A stretch of DNA of 64,000 nucleotides, taken from the NCBI RefSeq assembly GCF_002899945.2, contig NZ_PPEG02000008.1:1-64000 (forward strand), read 5' to 3'. The notes under the pieces are model-generated. The model had not been told where the DNA came from, did not search any database, and worked only from the letters and a program-made list of their open reading frames with translations. This document shows positions 51,845 through 60,328 of this stretch, piece by piece; the stretch's first letter is position 1, and each line of letters begins with the position of its first letter. Made by a program: the position numbers and the translations under genes. This DNA is from Chryseobacterium viscerum (GTDB taxonomy: Bacteria; Bacteroidota; Bacteroidia; Flavobacteriales; Weeksellaceae).

Positions 51845-54016
51845 ATGAAGAATATCAAAAAACTAACGATCATTGCATTGTATTTCCTGTGTCTGTCGCC
51901 ATTTGCGGCACAAAAAACACAGTGGACTCCTGATGGCAATGCGTATTATTCATTTACTAAAAAAGGGGTTGAAATTGTAGATGTACTGCATCCCGGAAAA
52001 GATCAGACGCTCTTAAGCAGCAGTGAGCTGGTTCCTGCCGGAAGTTCTGAAGCACTGCAGGTACAAAGCTTTCAGGTATCTCCCGATGACAAAAGTTTAT
52101 TGCTTTTTGCCAATACTAAGAAAGTATGGAGAGACAATACTCGTGGGGATTACTGGATTTTCGATAAAAATACTAAAAAGCTTACCCAGCTTGGAAAAGG
52201 CTTACCAGCTTCATCACTGATGTTTGCGAAGTACTCACCAGACGGTAAAAAAGTAGCTTATGTATCTAAGCATAATATTTATGTGGAAGATCTTTCCAAC
52301 AATCAGCTTACCAAAATTACTACAGACGGCACAGATGGAATGATCAATGGTACTTTTGATTGGGTTTATGAAGAAGAATTCGGAACTCAGGATGGCTTCC
52401 GATGGTCTCCCGATGGAAACAAAATCGCTTACTGGAAGCTGGATGCACGAGGAACGAAAAATTTCCTGATGATCAATAATACCGATAGTCTGTATTCATT
52501 TACCATTCCGGTAGAATATCCAAAGGTGGGTGAAAATCCTTCCGGATGCAGTATCTGGTTTTATGATCTGGCTTCCAAATCTTCAAAGAAAGCTGATATT
52601 GCAGGAGATGAAATGCAAAACTATATCCCAAGAATGGAATGGGTACTGGATTCTAAATCCGTTATTCTGCAGCAACTGAACAGAAAACAGAATCAAAGTA
52701 AAATTATCGTAGCAGATGCGGGTTCTGGAAGCAGTAAAACTATTTATACAGAAACAGATGCGGCATGGATTGATATCAAATCCCGCTGGAACGACAATGA
52801 TCCAAGCGGCTGGGATTGGATTGATAATGGAAAAGAGTTCCTATGGCTTTCTGAAAAAGACGGATGGAGACATATTTATAAAATAGATATGAGCGGTAAA
52901 GAAACATTGATTACAAAAGATGCTTTCGATGTGATTAAGCCGGAGTTTTTTGATGTTCAGAACAAGCAGATCTACTTTTTGGCTTCACCGAATAATGCTA
53001 CCCAGAAATATCTGTACAAAGTAAGCATGAAAGGAGGAAATGCCCAAAAAGTAACGCCTGGAGCCTATACAGGTTCTAATCAGTATACAATATCGCCCAA
53101 TGGGAAGATCGCGATGTTTACGAATAACAGCATCAATACCATTTCAATAGGCTCTGTAGTTTCGCTTCCTGAGCATAAAGAATTGGTTGCCGCCAAAAGA
53201 TCAGCAAAAGCAGATCCTGCAAGATCTAAGGCAGAGTTTTTTCAGGTTACGACTCAGGATGGAATTACTCTGGACGGATGGGTAGTAAAGCCTAAAAATT
53301 TCGATCCTAATAAAAAATACCCGATTGTTTTCATGGTATATGGAGAACCGGCAACACAAACGGTAACAGACAGTTTTTATACAGGCTGGAACGAATTATA
53401 TGTCGGAGATATGGCTGAAGACGGCTACTTATATGTTTCCCTTGAAAACCGCGGAACTCCTGCACCAAGAGGCCGTGAATGGAGAAAATCTGTGTACCGA
53501 AAAATAGGACAATTGAATATCCGAGATCAGGCAATGGGAGCTAAAGCTTTATTCGCAAAATGGCCGTATGCCGATACTTCAAGAGTTGCCGTATGGGGCT
53601 GGAGCGGTGGTGGTTCTTCTACCCTGAACCTTCTGGGACAATATCCTGATATTTACCAGACAGGAATTGCTATTGCCCCAGTTGCCAATCAGTTATTCTA
53701 TGATAACATCTATCAGGAACGATATATGGGCCTTCCACAGGAGAACAGAGAAGATTTTGTAAACGGGTCTCCACTGGCTTATGCTAAAAATCTAAAAGGA
53801 AATCTTTTACTCGTTCACGGAACAGGTGATGACAATGTACATTACCAGAATACTGAGGTTTATATCAATGAACTGGTAAAATACAACAAACAGTTTCAGC
53901 TGATGTCTTATCCTAACCGTACCCATTCTATTGATGAAGGAGAAGGAACATCATTGCACCTGGCGACCATGTTCACCAAGTATTTGAAAGAACACTGTCC
54001 TCCGGGAGGAAAATAA
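51845..54016 (+). CDS. Exported S9-family dipeptidyl/prolyl tripeptidyl peptidase
   Basis: The 723-aa protein has a signal peptide (about residues 1-22), an N-terminal beta-propeller with the DPP-IV-type double-Glu loop (DWVYEEEFGTQDGFRWSPDG), and a C-terminal alpha/beta hydrolase. The catalytic triad is S587 (VWGWSGGGSS), D662 (GTGDDNVHYQ) and H694 (NRTHSIDEG). Such enzymes release dipeptides or tripeptides ending in Pro from the N-terminus of periplasmic peptides. With the cytoplasmic Xaa-Pro aminopeptidase in the same operon, it forms a two-stage route for Pro-rich peptides. Confidence 0.92.
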   Translation: MKNIKKLTIIALYFLCLSPFAAQKTQWTPDGNAYYSFTKKGVEIVDVLHPGKDQTLLSSSELVPAGSSEALQVQSFQVSPDDKSLLLFANTKKVWRDNTRGDYWIFDKNTKKLTQLGKGLPASSLMFAKYSPDGKKVAYVSKHNIYVEDLSNNQLTKITTDGTDGMINGTFDWVYEEEFGTQDGFRWSPDGNKIAYWKLDARGTKNFLMINNTDSLYSFTIPVEYPKVGENPSGCSIWFYDLASKSSKKADIAGDEMQNYIPRMEWVLDSKSVILQQLNRKQNQSKIIVADAGSGSSKTIYTETDAAWIDIKSRWNDNDPSGWDWIDNGKEFLWLSEKDGWRHIYKIDMSGKETLITKDAFDVIKPEFFDVQNKQIYFLASPNNATQKYLYKVSMKGGNAQKVTPGAYTGSNQYTISPNGKIAMFTNNSINTISIGSVVSLPEHKELVAAKRSAKADPARSKAEFFQVTTQDGITLDGWVVKPKNFDPNKKYPIVFMVYGEPATQTVTDSFYTGWNELYVGDMAEDGYLYVSLENRGTPAPRGREWRKSVYRKIGQLNIRDQAMGAKALFAKWPYADTSRVAVWGWSGGGSSTLNLLGQYPDIYQTGIAIAPVANQLFYDNIYQERYMGLPQENREDFVNGSPLAYAKNLKGNLLLVHGTGDDNVHYQNTEVYINELVKYNKQFQLMSYPNRTHSIDEGEGTSLHLATMFTKYLKEHCPPGGK

Positions 54017-54020
54017 TAAT

Positions 54021-54047
54021 GAAAGTCTCACATAATGTGGGACTTTC
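54021..54047 (+). terminator. Terminator of the proline-peptidase operon
   Basis: A 12-bp stem (one G-T pair; 54021-54032 with 54036-54047) with a 3-nt loop is followed by TTGTTTC, 5 bp after the stop codon. A second GC-rich hairpin (54072-54089) follows. Confidence 0.7.
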
Positions 54048-54286
54048 TTGTTTCAGGATTAAACAAAAATCCCCCGGATTGTTCCGGGGAATAATAGTGT
54101 CAAAAACTGATATTTTTTATAATGATGTAAAGTGATGTTACATTAACAACAACAATGGATATGCCAAATTAATCACTATTTTATGAAATGTGACTTTTTG
54201 TGGTACCTTTTTTACCTGATCCTTCAGCTCTTTTATTTTTTACAAGATTATCACTAAATTTGAGTGAATCATTTCTAAAACCATTC

Positions 54287-54892
54287 ATGAAACTACCACG
54301 CTCCTATTATTCCAATCAGGATGTTCTTTTTTTAGCTCAGGACCTTTTGGGAAAAGTTCTCTTTACTGAAATCAATGGTGAGATAACAGCCGGAATCATT
54401 ATAGAAACAGAAGCCTATTTTGGTGTTCAGGATAAAGCTTCCCATGCCTATGGTGGCAGGCGTACAGACCGAACTGAAATCCTGTACAACAGTGGCGGAG
54501 TTTCTTATGTGTATCTATGCTATGGAATTCATCATCTTTTCAATATAGTGACTTCTGTGGAAGACGATCCTCACGCTGTTCTGGTAAGAGCTGTTGAACC
54601 TTTGATCGGCAAAGAAATCATGGAATTGAGGAGAAATATGCCTGCTTCTAAAGCTGCTATTTCTGCTGGCCCGGGATCTGCTGCCAAAGCATTAGGAATT
54701 GACAGGTCATTCAACAAAAAAGATTTAACGGAAAATGAGATCTGGATTGAGGATCATGGTATTTCGTATACTAAGGCTGAAATTGTTACAGGACCTCGTA
54801 TTGGTGTTGCCTATGCACAGGAACATGCGCTTTTGCCATGGCGTTTTTTTGTGAAAGGAAATAAATATGTGAGTAAGCCCAATAAAGGATAA
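54287..54892 (+). CDS. DNA-3-methyladenine glycosylase (AAG/MPG family)
   Basis: This monofunctional glycosylase removes alkylated and deaminated purines. Motifs are LLGKVLFTEINGEITAGIIIETEAYFG, DKASHAYGGRRTDRTEILY, SYVYLCYGIHHLFNIV and GPRIGVAYAQEHALLPWRFF, covering the whole family fold of about 200 residues. I use ATG at 54287 because it begins family-like sequence and a -7 box (TAAATTTG, 54255-54262) lies inside the longer frame from 54200. It converges on a second DNA glycosylase gene with 3 bp between stop codons. Confidence 0.92.
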   Translation: MKLPRSYYSNQDVLFLAQDLLGKVLFTEINGEITAGIIIETEAYFGVQDKASHAYGGRRTDRTEILYNSGGVSYVYLCYGIHHLFNIVTSVEDDPHAVLVRAVEPLIGKEIMELRRNMPASKAAISAGPGSAAKALGIDRSFNKKDLTENEIWIEDHGISYTKAEIVTGPRIGVAYAQEHALLPWRFFVKGNKYVSKPNKG

Positions 54893-54895
54893 CCA

Positions 54896-55399
54896 TCAGG
54901 ACTCATGAACAGAATCATAAAACTCTTTATAATAGGTAACCAGACTTTCAAGAGAAAATCCACGGTTCAGGCCGCTGGTATTGGGTAAAACCCACACTTT
55001 TGCTCCACAAAAATCCTCATGCTGTTCTCCCCACAGAATTTCTTTCTTTTTAGAAAAAGCTTTGTAAGCAGCTTTACCAAGAAAAGCGATATATTTCGGT
55101 TGATATTTTGTTATTTTTAATGTAAAACTTTCAAGAGATTCATCAAATTCCTCCTTAGAAAGCTCATCCGCACGGGAAGTCGCTCTGGCTACAGCAGTCG
55201 TCAGTCCATATCCGAAATCCAGAAGAGAAATATCATTCACCGCTTCAATCTCGTAAGGTGTAAACCCTGAAAGATGAAGAACCTTCCAAAAACGGTTGCT
55301 CCTGCCCGAAAAATGATGTCCGTCATTGGATGATTTTAAACCGGGATTGATTCCACAAAAAATAACATTGATTTGGGGGGAAATAATGTCTGTCAGCAT
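54896..55399 (-). CDS. mug: G/U(T) mismatch-specific uracil-DNA glycosylase (Mug/TDG type)
   Basis: The 167-aa enzyme removes uracil or ethenocytosine opposite guanine. The two active-site motifs are present: VIFCGINPGLKSSNDGHHF (with the Asn of GINPG) and VLPNTSGLNRGFS (the NPSGLN-type intercalation loop, here NTSGLN). Length equals the E. coli Mug family. It converges with the 3-methyladenine glycosylase gene, giving two base-excision repair enzymes back to back. Pro to Thr in the loop motif is a small deviation. Confidence 0.9.
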   Translation of the reverse strand: MLTDIISPQINVIFCGINPGLKSSNDGHHFSGRSNRFWKVLHLSGFTPYEIEAVNDISLLDFGYGLTTAVARATSRADELSKEEFDESLESFTLKITKYQPKYIAFLGKAAYKAFSKKKEILWGEQHEDFCGAKVWVLPNTSGLNRGFSLESLVTYYKEFYDSVHES

Positions 55400-55555
55400 A
55401 ATAAAAATGAATTGGCTATATAAGTATTTTCATTGCTTAAAGGTATCAATATTTGTATTATTCTGAGATAGATTTTATATCAAAATAAGATACGTTTCAC
55501 CTTCTTTAAAATACGTTTTATCTTTGATTTTTGCGGTGTCACTCAGTTTATATTA

Positions 55556-55584
55556 TTGGATATGAACAGATAGCGGTAATTTTG
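55556..55584 (+). promoter_or_regulatory. Promoter of the SMR exporter gene
   Basis: TTG (55556-55558), an 18-bp spacer and TAATTTTG (55577-55584) fit the Bacteroidota promoter, leaving a leader of about 85 nt. The leader shows no guanidine riboswitch that I can recognise. Confidence 0.6.
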
Positions 55585-55675
55585 CAACAGTAATTAAGAT
55601 GTTGTATTCTATTGTAAAGAACTCATTTTTAACTCTATTCTTTCAACAGTAGAAAACATCATTAAAATAAATAAT

Positions 55676-55993
55676 ATGAACTGGATTGCATTAATTATTG
55701 CAGGAATTTTTGAAATCGGATGGCCTTTAGGGCTTAAACTCTCTCAACAGCCGGAAAATAATAAATGGAGCTGGATCATGTTTTCAGTATTGTGTATGAC
55801 CATTAGCGGCGGATTTCTCTGGTATGCTCAGAAAAGTATTCCTATCGGAACAGCATATGCAGTCTGGACAGGAATTGGTGCCGTAGGAACTCTATTGGTA
55901 GGGATTCTGTTTTTTCAGGACTCTGCAAGTATTTTAAGGTTACTTTCTGCCTTACTGATTGTTGTTGGGATCGTGGGTCTTAAACTATTTTAA
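55676..55993 (+). CDS. SMR-family exporter, SugE/Gdx (guanidinium) type
   Basis: The 105-aa protein has four membrane helices and works as an antiparallel dimer. The essential Glu13 is in GIFEIGWPLGLKLS. The GWPLGLK motif, with Gly-Trp after the Glu region, marks the SugE/Gdx guanidinium-exporter subgroup rather than the EmrE/QacE drug exporters, which carry GTxxMK. PIGTAYAVWTGIGAVGTLLVG is the conserved helix 3. It stands alone with its own promoter and terminator. Quaternary ammonium export by some SugE proteins is an alternative. Confidence 0.9.
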   Translation: MNWIALIIAGIFEIGWPLGLKLSQQPENNKWSWIMFSVLCMTISGGFLWYAQKSIPIGTAYAVWTGIGAVGTLLVGILFFQDSASILRLLSALLIVVGIVGLKLF

Positions 55994-56001
55994 AAAAGAA
56001 A

Positions 56002-56034
56002 TTGGCTTAAGATTATTGCTAATCATTAAGCCAA
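56002..56034 (+). terminator. Terminator of the SMR exporter gene
   Basis: A 9-bp stem TTGGCTTAA/TTAAGCCAA (56002-56010 with 56026-56034), extended by GAT/ATC, lies 8 bp after the stop codon. The T-tract is poor. Confidence 0.55.
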
Positions 56035-56103
56035 ATCATTATTCAACATTGAAATAATACACTAACTCTATTTATAATGGCAGACCTTTGGATTGAACGG
56101 TTG

Positions 56104-56165
56104 AGAATTCCCCTCTTTTGGAGGGGTGGCGAAAATTCAAAGAATTTTTGACGGGGTGGTTTTAA
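56104..56165. repeat. Dispersed GGGGTGG palindromic element
   Basis: The element contains the hairpin CCCCTCTTTTGGAGGGG, then TGGCGAAAATTC, AAAGAATTTTTGACGGGG and TGGT. I recognise this composition from intergenic regions of related flavobacteria, where it recurs many times. It sits just downstream of the LytTR regulator gene stop. Copy number cannot be tested within this window. Confidence 0.5.
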
Positions 56166-56182
56166 ACAATTTCATTCCAATC

Positions 56183-56884
56183 TTAAAGCTCCAGCAGCGG
56201 TTTATAAGTCCTGCCTACAGGCAGTTTTTTCCCATTGATCTCGATAACATTGGCCGACTTTACTTCAATTTTTGATTTGGATATGATATATGATTTATGA
56301 ATGCGGGCAAACATTTTAGGAGGCAACGTTTCCTCCATTTTGCTGATGGGCATTTTGAAAGTAAAAGTTTCTGTCTTTGTATGAATATGAATGTATTCCC
56401 TTAAACTTTCGATGTAAAAAATATCCTCTAAAATGATTTTAACCTGCTTTTTACCACTGTTGATAAAAATATAATCACGTTCAGATATTTCCAGTAAAGC
56501 ATCTTCAGCTTCCATTAAATGCTTGAATCTTTCGATGGCTGTCAGAAAACGGTCATACGGGATAGGTTTCATCAGATAATCAGCAATATCCAGCTCATAG
56601 CCTTCTACCGCATACTGATGATAAGCTGTCGTAACGATAACAAATGGAGGATTTTTTATCTTCCTCAGAAAATCAAAACCTTTTACCACTGGAAGATGAA
56701 GATCCAGAAACATCAGATCCACATTATGAATGCTCAAAAGACTGCTGGCATATACGGCATCGGAACATTTTCCTACCAGATTCAGTTCCGGATCCCGGGA
56801 TACAAAGCTCTCCAGAATTTCTGCGGCAATAGGTTCATCTTCTACAATAATGCAGTTGTATTTTTTAGAGGCTGAGTGTATCAT
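56183..56884 (-). CDS. LytTR-family response regulator
   Basis: The 233-aa protein has a receiver domain with the acidic pair CIIVEDEPIA, phosphoacceptor Asp61 in MFLDLHLPVVKG, and the conserved Lys in YLMKPIPYDRF. The LytTR DNA-binding domain (residues about 135-233; YIESLREYIHIHTK, FARIHKSYIISKSKI, LPVGRTYK) follows. It overlaps the upstream sensor kinase gene by 20 bp, so the pair is co-translated. LytTR regulators in Bacteroidota commonly control envelope or metabolic genes; the target here is unknown. Confidence 0.92.
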   Translation of the reverse strand: MIHSASKKYNCIIVEDEPIAAEILESFVSRDPELNLVGKCSDAVYASSLLSIHNVDLMFLDLHLPVVKGFDFLRKIKNPPFVIVTTAYHQYAVEGYELDIADYLMKPIPYDRFLTAIERFKHLMEAEDALLEISERDYIFINSGKKQVKIILEDIFYIESLREYIHIHTKTETFTFKMPISKMEETLPPKMFARIHKSYIISKSKIEVKSANVIEINGKKLPVGRTYKPLLEL

Positions 56885-57938
56885 GGAAACCTATGGTTAG
56901 TTTTACAGTATAGTAGTCATTATGATCTTCTACAAAAAGGGTATGCAAAGGATAAAGGAGTTCAAGCTGTCTGCGGATATTTTTCAGACCTATCTTCGTA
57001 GAATGCTCGTGAGGCCTTCCTTCTTTGGAATTTTCTATGAAATACGTAAGGATTTTGTTTCTCAACTGAATATCAATGGTGATAAATGTATCTCCTAAAC
57101 TTTCGGAAACTCCATGTTTGAAGGCATTTTCTACAAACTGTATCAATATCAGCGGTGAAATTTCCTGAGAAGGATGATCAATATCCTCTTTAAAGTTCAC
57201 CGTAAGCTGGCGGTGTCGTATTTTCTGGATCTGTATAAAATCTTTGATATTTTCAATATCCTTCGCTATGGAAATAGTTTTCTCTGCCGCTTCATAGATA
57301 TTATACCGCATTACCTTCGAAAGTTGAAGGATAACATCCGGAGTTTCATCAGCCTTTTTGAGAGCCATTCCGTAGATGTTATTGAGAGTATTGAAAAGAA
57401 AATGCGGATTGATCTGCGCTTTGAGCATCGTCAATTCCTGATCCAGCTTTTCCGATTTTAATTGTGAGATCTGTTCTTTTAAAAGATTCTTCTGCCTTGT
57501 AATCTCAACCCCGAAAATAAGTCCTACCATAAAAATAAGATCCATAAAAGAATTGAATGCCACATAACCATTGATAAATCCCGATGGCTGCTTACCATCC
57601 AAGGTTTCTGTGACGTTATAAATGTAAGGATAAATGATAGTATGGGCTAAAAACCGGTGTCCTAAAACAGCGATTATCACAATAAAAATATAGCAGAGGT
57701 ATTTTAAAAACTCTTTAAAACGAACTTTTTCATATACATACAGCAAAGCATACGCTAATGGAATTTTAACCAAAAAATACCCCAGCTCCAGAATAAGGGT
57801 ATTCTGAAGTCTTATTTGCCATTTGAAATCCGGAAACTGATACCTGGACCAATAAAAGTCAAGGTAAACTTCCAGAATATAATACAATATCCAAAAAAGC
57901 AAATGAATGCGCAGCTTAGATCTAGGGTCTGATTTCAA
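56865..57938 (-). CDS. LytS/YehU-type sensor histidine kinase
   Basis: The 357-aa protein has four hydrophobic segments in the first 145 residues, a short coiled coil, and the His_kinase domain with the phosphorylated His179 in AQINPHFLFNTLNNIYG. The ATPase N-box is PLILIQFVENAFKHGV. The G-box part is IGLKNIRRQLELLYP. No extracellular sensor domain is obvious, so it probably senses through the membrane region. It forms a two-component pair with the following LytTR regulator. Confidence 0.92.
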   Translation of the reverse strand: MKSDPRSKLRIHLLFWILYYILEVYLDFYWSRYQFPDFKWQIRLQNTLILELGYFLVKIPLAYALLYVYEKVRFKEFLKYLCYIFIVIIAVLGHRFLAHTIIYPYIYNVTETLDGKQPSGFINGYVAFNSFMDLIFMVGLIFGVEITRQKNLLKEQISQLKSEKLDQELTMLKAQINPHFLFNTLNNIYGMALKKADETPDVILQLSKVMRYNIYEAAEKTISIAKDIENIKDFIQIQKIRHRQLTVNFKEDIDHPSQEISPLILIQFVENAFKHGVSESLGDTFITIDIQLRNKILTYFIENSKEGRPHEHSTKIGLKNIRRQLELLYPLHTLFVEDHNDYYTVKLTIGFHDTLSL

Positions 57939-58067
57939 GCTTATGATGATTTAATAGCACAAAGTACTGATTGTTCAATCAAATATAGAAATATAAGTCT
58001 ACGAAATGAAGATAATGATATACAAACTCCCTTTTTAATGGTAAAAATTGAAGTTTTTATAGGAAGT

Positions 58068-58463
58068 CTAAACGTTCTTTTTATTCAGAAATTTTAAATC
58101 AACTTCAGGATACATAAGATTAAAAAAACTGAAGATCAGTAAGATATTGAAATCAATCCCATTAGTTCCTCCCCCTACTACAAACCAGCCGTTCTGCCAG
58201 TGTACATAATAGATTCCGAAAGCAAAAATGAGTATATTAAAAATAGCCACTGGTTTGATGCATCTATCGATCCAAATCAATGGAACTGAGAGAAGATGTA
58301 TCAGTTTCAATGCCCAGGCTATATAAACCCCTGCAGGATAGAATCCTATACTGTCCAGATAGATACGTCCAAAATTATTGACATCTCCACTAAAAATAGA
58401 AATCACACTGTGCATCATCAAAATAACCGAAAGTGCCGAACGAAGGAAGAAATTCTTTTTCAT
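58068..58463 (-). CDS. DoxX-like membrane protein
   Basis: ATG at 58463 begins MKKNFFLRSALSVILMMHSV, a proper first membrane helix. The frame continues 33 codons upstream without homology. Four helices are seen, with FYPAGVYIAWALKLIHLLSVPLIWI and a terminal acidic-basic tail. The architecture fits the DoxX-like group, though the signature is weaker than in the two DoxX genes at 23634 and 24595. A -7-like TAATTTTG (complement of 58469-58476) lies very close to the start, hinting at a nearly leaderless transcript. Confidence 0.7.
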   Translation of the reverse strand: MKKNFFLRSALSVILMMHSVISIFSGDVNNFGRIYLDSIGFYPAGVYIAWALKLIHLLSVPLIWIDRCIKPVAIFNILIFAFGIYYVHWQNGWFVVGGGTNGIDFNILLIFSFFNLMYPEVDLKFLNKKNV

Positions 58464-58562
58464 AAGACCAAAATTAATGAATGAATAGAAAGCCCCTTTA
58501 ATTTTGTATATCAACAACTTTGAAACAGATACGAAATTATATTCTTTGTGTATGAACTGCAT

Positions 58563-58831
58563 TTTAATGAAATAGAGCTAATAATAAATAATTTTTAATA
58601 TTTCATGTTTTGGTGATATAATTGAAATAATTTATTATATTTACAATCATAATAACCATATACATGAAAAATACACGATCATTTTTAATTACAGCTACTC
58701 ATAGAACTTAAATAGACTATTTTATCAGATACAATGATTTATTCCCTCATGGTCATTGGTCTGTTTTCACAATGATGTTTTCAAATTATTTTGTACACAA
58801 GATTCTAATACACAAATACTTCTTTTCAACT
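58563..58831. other. AT-rich intergenic region
   Basis: There is no convincing gene. The only frame with a plausible start is a 15-codon ATG frame at 58664-58711 (MKNTRSFLITATHRT). It might be a leader peptide, but nothing follows on that strand. The region otherwise lacks repeats and clear promoter pairs. Confidence 0.4.
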
Positions 58832-58864
58832 AAAAAGAGCAGTAATTTATTTACTGCTCTTTTT
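58832..58864. terminator. Bidirectional terminator after the TlpA gene
   Basis: A perfect 14-bp stem (58832-58845 with 58851-58864) with A5 and T5 at its ends and a 5-nt loop lies 23 bp beyond the TlpA gene stop. Confidence 0.8.
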
Positions 58865-58887
58865 AAATATCTATAAGATTTTATCTA

Positions 58888-59400
58888 TTAATTCTGACTT
58901 AAACTTTTCTTTAAAAATTCATCCAGATCCTTACTATGAAGGTTTTTGGCAACAATAGTTCCCTGTCCATCGATGATGACATTAAAGGGAAGTTCATCAA
59001 TCTCGTAAAGTTTAGCAACAGGACTTTTCCAGAATTTTAAATCACTTACCTGTATCCAGTTGATACCGAATCTATTGATGGCTTTCTGCCAGCTTTCTTT
59101 ATTCTTATCTAAAGAAACCCCCAGAATTTCAAACGTGTTGTTTTTTATCTGCTCTGAATAGGTATCATAAATTGCTTTCAGTTGGGGCTGTTCTTCTACA
59201 CAGGGAGCGCACCATGTAGCCCAGAAATCGATTAGAACCAGCTTCCCCTTTAACGTTGAAAGTGAAAATAAAACTCCGTCTGCCTTAGTCATTGTAATTT
59301 CAGGAGCCTTCTTTCCTATTTCTATTTTAGTTTGAGAAAAAATAGTTCCTGAGAAAATCGTTAAAAATAACACGATAAAACCGGTCTTCATATTAATCAT
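58888..59400 (-). CDS. TlpA/ResA-type thiol-disulfide oxidoreductase
   Basis: The 170-aa exported thioredoxin-fold protein has a signal peptide (about residues 1-22) and the redox motif WCAPC (C64, C67) in LVLIDFWATWCAPCVEEQPQ. The cis-Pro region is YEIDELPFNVIIDGQG. It should reduce disulfides in the periplasm. It overlaps the rhodanese gene by 8 bp when started at 59400; ATG at 59391 is an alternative. The pair may handle sulfur or redox chemistry in the envelope. Confidence 0.9.
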   Translation of the reverse strand: MINMKTGFIVLFLTIFSGTIFSQTKIEIGKKAPEITMTKADGVLFSLSTLKGKLVLIDFWATWCAPCVEEQPQLKAIYDTYSEQIKNNTFEILGVSLDKNKESWQKAINRFGINWIQVSDLKFWKSPVAKLYEIDELPFNVIIDGQGTIVAKNLHSKDLDEFLKKSLSQN

Positions 59401-59821
59401 TTGTAGGATAATCTTTGTCTAGCCAATCTGTTTTGATATTTTTCGGAAGATTTAATAGTTTCGCATTTTTGAATCCCATTTCCATCAGCAATGCAAAAGC
59501 AGGGCGTATATTAGGACATTTCACGAAAGGACAGCATCCACAATAGATGACAATTTCTTTGTCTTTAGAAACATTTTTAAGATAATTTCTTAGTTTTTCC
59601 AGATTTTCAGGCTCGTGGGTAGGCCCGATATCTACAGAACCTTTGATGATGGCTTCAGGTCCTACTGAAATGATGACCACCTCTTTTGTTTTATTTTTTA
59701 AAATTCTGGAAGCCAGCAGCGCGGGGTCCATCAGCTGGCTGTCTTTCCATGGATCCTGTTTTTGCTGTGCCTGGCTGAAAAAAGAACAGACAAAACAAGC
59801 AATGATAAACAAATACTTCAT
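59393..59821 (-). CDS. Exported rhodanese-like domain protein
   Basis: ATG at 59821 starts a signal peptide (MKYLFIIACFVCSFFSQAQ). An upstream GTG at 59836 is unlikely because a -7 box (TATCTTTG, complement of 59836-59843) covers it. The rhodanese fold is seen in VVIISVGPEAIIKGSVDIG and EIVIYCGCCPFVKCPNIRPAF, with the active-site Cys at the start of the loop and two more Cys close by. This unusually Cys-rich loop is typical of a Bacteroidota subgroup whose substrate is unknown. It is the first gene of a two-gene operon with the TlpA protein. Confidence 0.83.
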   Translation of the reverse strand: MKYLFIIACFVCSFFSQAQQKQDPWKDSQLMDPALLASRILKNKTKEVVIISVGPEAIIKGSVDIGPTHEPENLEKLRNYLKNVSKDKEIVIYCGCCPFVKCPNIRPAFALLMEMGFKNAKLLNLPKNIKTDWLDKDYPTND

Positions 59822-59911
59822 ACTTCTATTTTTCACAAAGATAAAAATGTTTTATTGAGCGATCTGTACTGGATACAGGAAAATTAGGATCCACGGTAGA
59901 TTTTGTAGAAA

Positions 59912-60178
59912 TCAGAATTTTTTTGGAGTTACATGAATTACATTTGAAGCTCCCGGTTCTATGACAAATTGAGTCCCTCCTTCCCTTTCATTTTCCCTGC
60001 CTTGTATGGCTGATCCTGTAACCAGAGTTAATTTCCCCTGAAAAACTGGATGTGGTGGTGATAGTGGAATTTCAATTTCCTCTTCTTCGAGCTGTATAAT
60101 AATAGATTCTGCGTCAATACGCTGGCGTGTTCCGTCCTTTGCAACAGCGAATGCTTGATATGTATGGGGTGTATTCAT
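59912..60178 (-). CDS. Orphan 88-aa protein
   Basis: I recognise no family. It is soluble and beta-rich, with an acidic middle (IIIQLEEEEIEIPL) and Gly-rich C-terminal half (GREREG-like ENEREGGTQFVIEPGASN). No signal peptide is present. A -7 box (TATATTTG, complement of 60214-60221) lies 36 bp upstream, supporting a real transcript. It is divergent from the SUKH-domain gene and could be functionally linked to it, but there is no evidence beyond position. Confidence 0.55.
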   Translation of the reverse strand: MNTPHTYQAFAVAKDGTRQRIDAESIIIQLEEEEIEIPLSPPHPVFQGKLTLVTGSAIQGRENEREGGTQFVIEPGASNVIHVTPKKF

Positions 60179-60328
60179 TTTTTGTTTTTAAAAGTGTTTA
60201 TTTAAAACCTTAACAAATATAAAAATACGGTTCTTATTGATCAGGGATAAGAGTTTTTTGTATTTTAGTGGTAAGATTGATGAAAATCCTTTGTTGATCA
60301 TGGTTTCCGAAAAAAATAATATTGTTTT

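Noticed and set aside
55585..55675. Guanidine riboswitch in front of the SugE/Gdx gene
   Set aside because: The roughly 85-nt leader lacks the conserved ykkC/guanidine-I core and the paired ACGR loops of class II. A covariance search would decide, but nothing is visible by eye.
58664..58711. 15-codon frame MKNTRSFLITATHRT as a leader peptide
   Set aside because: It has a plausible start but no gene follows on that strand and no attenuator-like structure is linked to it. The downstream hairpin serves the convergent TlpA gene.
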